From: DASRFR01 sp035651455
Lineage (GTDB): Bacteria; Acidobacteriota; Terriglobia; Terriglobales; Acidobacteriaceae
Direction of reading: 5' to 3'
DNA: 64,000 nucleotides
Assembly (NCBI GenBank): GCA_035651455.1
Contig: DASRFR010000047.1
Location: 62,001 to 126,000 of the forward strand
Below the pieces are notes generated by a model. That model was not told where the DNA came from and made no database searches. It worked only from the letters and a program-made list of their open reading frames with translations. Within the stretch, counting starts at the first letter, position 1. Each line of letters starts with the position of its first letter. Both the position numbers and the translations under genes were made by a program. Positions 62,170-64,000 of this stretch are shown in pieces.

Positions 62170-64000
62170 GTGCGACGTACCGTTTTTGCTCTTGTGTTTG
62201 TGGTCTGCGCAATATGGCTATTGAATCTCGCTTTCAGCCAGGAACAGTCATCGAAACGCAGTCTACCCACCAGCAAGAACCTAAGCGGCACCATCCCGGG
62301 GCGCGTCGGGAAGGTCAATAGTTTTCCCAGCACCATCGCGATGAGTCCCGATGGCCGGTACGCGGCATTTCTGAATGACGGGTACGGCACACAGGAAGCA
62401 GACGGACGGCAATCGATTTCCGTGCTCGATCTGAATACCAACCAGATCGCCGAATTTCCTGACGACCGTTTCCGGGAAGACGCACACCAGAGTTACTTTC
62501 TCGGACTCGCGTTCAGCGGAGACGGTGCTCACCTCTACGCATCAGTGGGCTCGATCACCGATCCCGGCGGCGAGCGTCCCGGCAATACGGGAAACGGAAT
62601 CGCGGTCTATCAATTTGGGGGCGGAAAGATCAAACCGGAGCGATTCATCAAGATTCCTCCACAAAAGATCGCGGCAGGGAAGAAGGTGGCGTATGGATTA
62701 CGGAAAACGCCGGCGGGGACGGCCATTTCATACCCGGCGGGACTGGCTGTCCTGAGCAACAACGGCAAAGAGCAACTGCTGGTCGCGAATAATTATTCCG
62801 ACAACGTGATTGTCCTCGATGCAGCGAACGGCTCGATTACACAGACTTTCGATCTGAGCACGACACATCTGGTACCCTCGGCGTTTCCCTACAGGGTGAT
62901 CGCAAGCCGTGATGGACGCCGCGCCTGGTGCAGCTTATGGAATGGGTCGCGCATGGCGGAACTGGATTTAACCGGCGGACGCATCGCCCGTTGGATTTCG
63001 CTGCTCGAGCCCAAAGATCCGCTCCTGCCTGGTTCACATCCAACCGCGATGGTGCTCAGCGGGGACGACAAGCTGCTTTTCGTCGCCCTCTCGAATGCGG
63101 ATGCAGTGGCTGAGATTTCAACCGCATCGGGACAGCCGCTGGCCTATCTGGATACCCGCCTGCCGGGGCAGTCCTTTCTGGGCAGTTACCCGGACGCGCT
63201 CGCGCTGAGTGCGGATGGACGCCAGCTTTTCGTGGCAGATGCCGCGCTCAACGCGGTAGGCGTATTCGATTTCGCCAGCAATGTGGACGCGCAATCGCAT
63301 GCCGGGCGGCTGCAAGGCTTGGGATTCATTCCCACTGAGTGGTATCCGTCAGCCATGACGCTGCACGATGGGGATTTACTGATTGCATCAGGAAAAGGGC
63401 AGGGAACCGGGCCTAACAATGGCAGCAACCGCATCACGGGAGGGCGCTATTATCGCGAGCATCCCTACATCGCTACCTTGCTGGGTGGCTCGGTAGCCCG
63501 CGTGAACGTGCACGATGCCGAGTCCAAGCTTGGCGCACTGACGCAGCAGGTGATCGAAAACAACCTGGTCCACGCTGAGGCGGGCAAGATCAATTTCGCC
63601 GGGGGCGGCAATCCCATTCGCCACGTGATTTACGTGATTAAAGAGAACCGCACGTTCGACCAGGTTCTCGGCGATCTTGGTTATGGCGACGGGGACCGCT
63701 CGCTGACGATGTATGGCGCCGAGATTACCCCGAACGAGCACCAACTGGCGCTGCAGTTCGGCGTGCTCGACAATTTTTACGACAGTGGCGAGGTTTCGGG
63801 GGATGGCCATCAGTGGTCAACCGCCGCGATCACGAGCGAGTACAACGAAAATACGTGGCAAATCGCCTATCGAGGAAAAGAGCGCACCTACGATTTCCAG
63901 GGCACCGTGGCTGATGAGTTCCCCCTGGACTACAACCAGCCTGACGTGGACGATCCGGCTACAGGCTTTCTCTGGGACAATGTGGCTCGCCACGGCATCA
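62170..64000 (+). CDS. secreted YncE-like beta-propeller / phosphoesterase fusion, 5' part
   Basis: Runs off the window; 610 residues visible. GTG start behind GGGAGG. Signal peptide MRRTVFALVFVVCAIWLLNLAFSQE. Residues about 50-440 are repeats of a seven-bladed YVTN/YncE-type propeller (AMSPDGRYAAFLNDG, LAFSGDGAHLYASVG, LLVANNYSDNVIVLDAANG, LALSADGRQLFVADAALNAVGVFD). From about 485 a phosphoesterase domain starts (HVIYVIKENRTFDQVLGDLGYGDGDRSLTMYGAEITPNEHQLA then DNFYDSGEVSGDGHQWSTAA), the alkaline-phosphatase-like PF04185 type. It probably cleaves phosphomonoesters or phospholipids outside the membrane, in line with the pst-phoU context. Confidence 0.85.
   Translation, partial: MRRTVFALVFVVCAIWLLNLAFSQEQSSKRSLPTSKNLSGTIPGRVGKVNSFPSTIAMSPDGRYAAFLNDGYGTQEADGRQSISVLDLNTNQIAEFPDDRFREDAHQSYFLGLAFSGDGAHLYASVGSITDPGGERPGNTGNGIAVYQFGGGKIKPERFIKIPPQKIAAGKKVAYGLRKTPAGTAISYPAGLAVLSNNGKEQLLVANNYSDNVIVLDAANGSITQTFDLSTTHLVPSAFPYRVIASRDGRRAWCSLWNGSRMAELDLTGGRIARWISLLEPKDPLLPGSHPTAMVLSGDDKLLFVALSNADAVAEISTASGQPLAYLDTRLPGQSFLGSYPDALALSADGRQLFVADAALNAVGVFDFASNVDAQSHAGRLQGLGFIPTEWYPSAMTLHDGDLLIASGKGQGTGPNNGSNRITGGRYYREHPYIATLLGGSVARVNVHDAESKLGALTQQVIENNLVHAEAGKINFAGGGNPIRHVIYVIKENRTFDQVLGDLGYGDGDRSLTMYGAEITPNEHQLALQFGVLDNFYDSGEVSGDGHQWSTAAITSEYNENTWQIAYRGKERTYDFQGTVADEFPLDYNQPDVDDPATGFLWDNVARHGI

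Noticed and set aside
1..64000. CRISPR array, insertion sequence, prophage or tRNA genes
   Set aside because: No regularly spaced repeats, transposase or integrase motifs, terminal inverted repeats or cloverleaf sequences were seen.

Overview
The window is a GC-rich, gene-dense chromosomal stretch from a diderm (Gram-negative-type) bacterium. An Omp85 barrel with many POTRA domains next to TamB, a lipoprotein, RNase J, a yeast/archaeal-type Asd, and a cluster of acyl reductases, AMP-ligases and an acyl carrier protein together suggest an acidobacterium (Terriglobia-like). That assignment is inferred from gene content; no rRNA or marker search was possible. I saw no tRNA or rRNA gene, insertion sequence, prophage, integrase or CRISPR array. 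The window cuts ftsK on the left and a beta-propeller/phosphoesterase gene on the right.

Left part (1-22.8 kb), mostly minus strand. It holds ftsK (5' part), uppP, a threonine dehydratase coupled to a TPR/SH3 lipoprotein, RNase J, and an EcsC-like protein on the plus strand. A 526-base gene-free stretch follows that looks like a structured RNA. Next is a lysine/diaminopimelate operon, asd-lysC-dapB-dapA-dapD, whose DapA carries an extra cysteine-containing C-terminal domain. Then come galT, an AI-2E-family permease, shikimate kinase with a secreted companion, an ECF sigma/anti-sigma pair followed by a DUF4097 protein, an MFS transporter, a small secreted protein and a ThiF/MoeB-type E1-like enzyme.

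Middle (23-46 kb), mostly plus strand. A 7-POTRA Omp85 protein, a SurA-like chaperone and TamB form an envelope-biogenesis operon followed by pcm. After a convergent SET-domain protein and a broken small membrane-protein gene, about 12 kb of same-strand genes follow. They are a HAD-like/fatty-acyl reductase fusion, a second reductase-like SDR, a pyruvyl-transferase-family protein, an AMP-ligase, an enoyl-CoA hydratase, an ACP, a second AMP-ligase, a diacylglycerol-kinase-like lipid kinase, a thioredoxin-like/VKOR pair and an esterase. I read this as an uncharacterised pathway that activates, reduces and modifies fatty acyl chains to build an unusual lipid. It is the best candidate here for an undescribed system.

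Right part (46-64 kb). A convergent GT87-like membrane protein, a large secreted sortilin-like propeller protein and several small genes (including a cold-shock protein) lead into a phosphate island. That island contains pstS behind a candidate Pho box, ppk, sixA, a convergent ppx/gppA, pstC-pstA-pstB-phoU, and a secreted YncE-like/phosphoesterase protein. It couples high-affinity phosphate uptake, polyphosphate synthesis and breakdown, and scavenging of organic phosphate.
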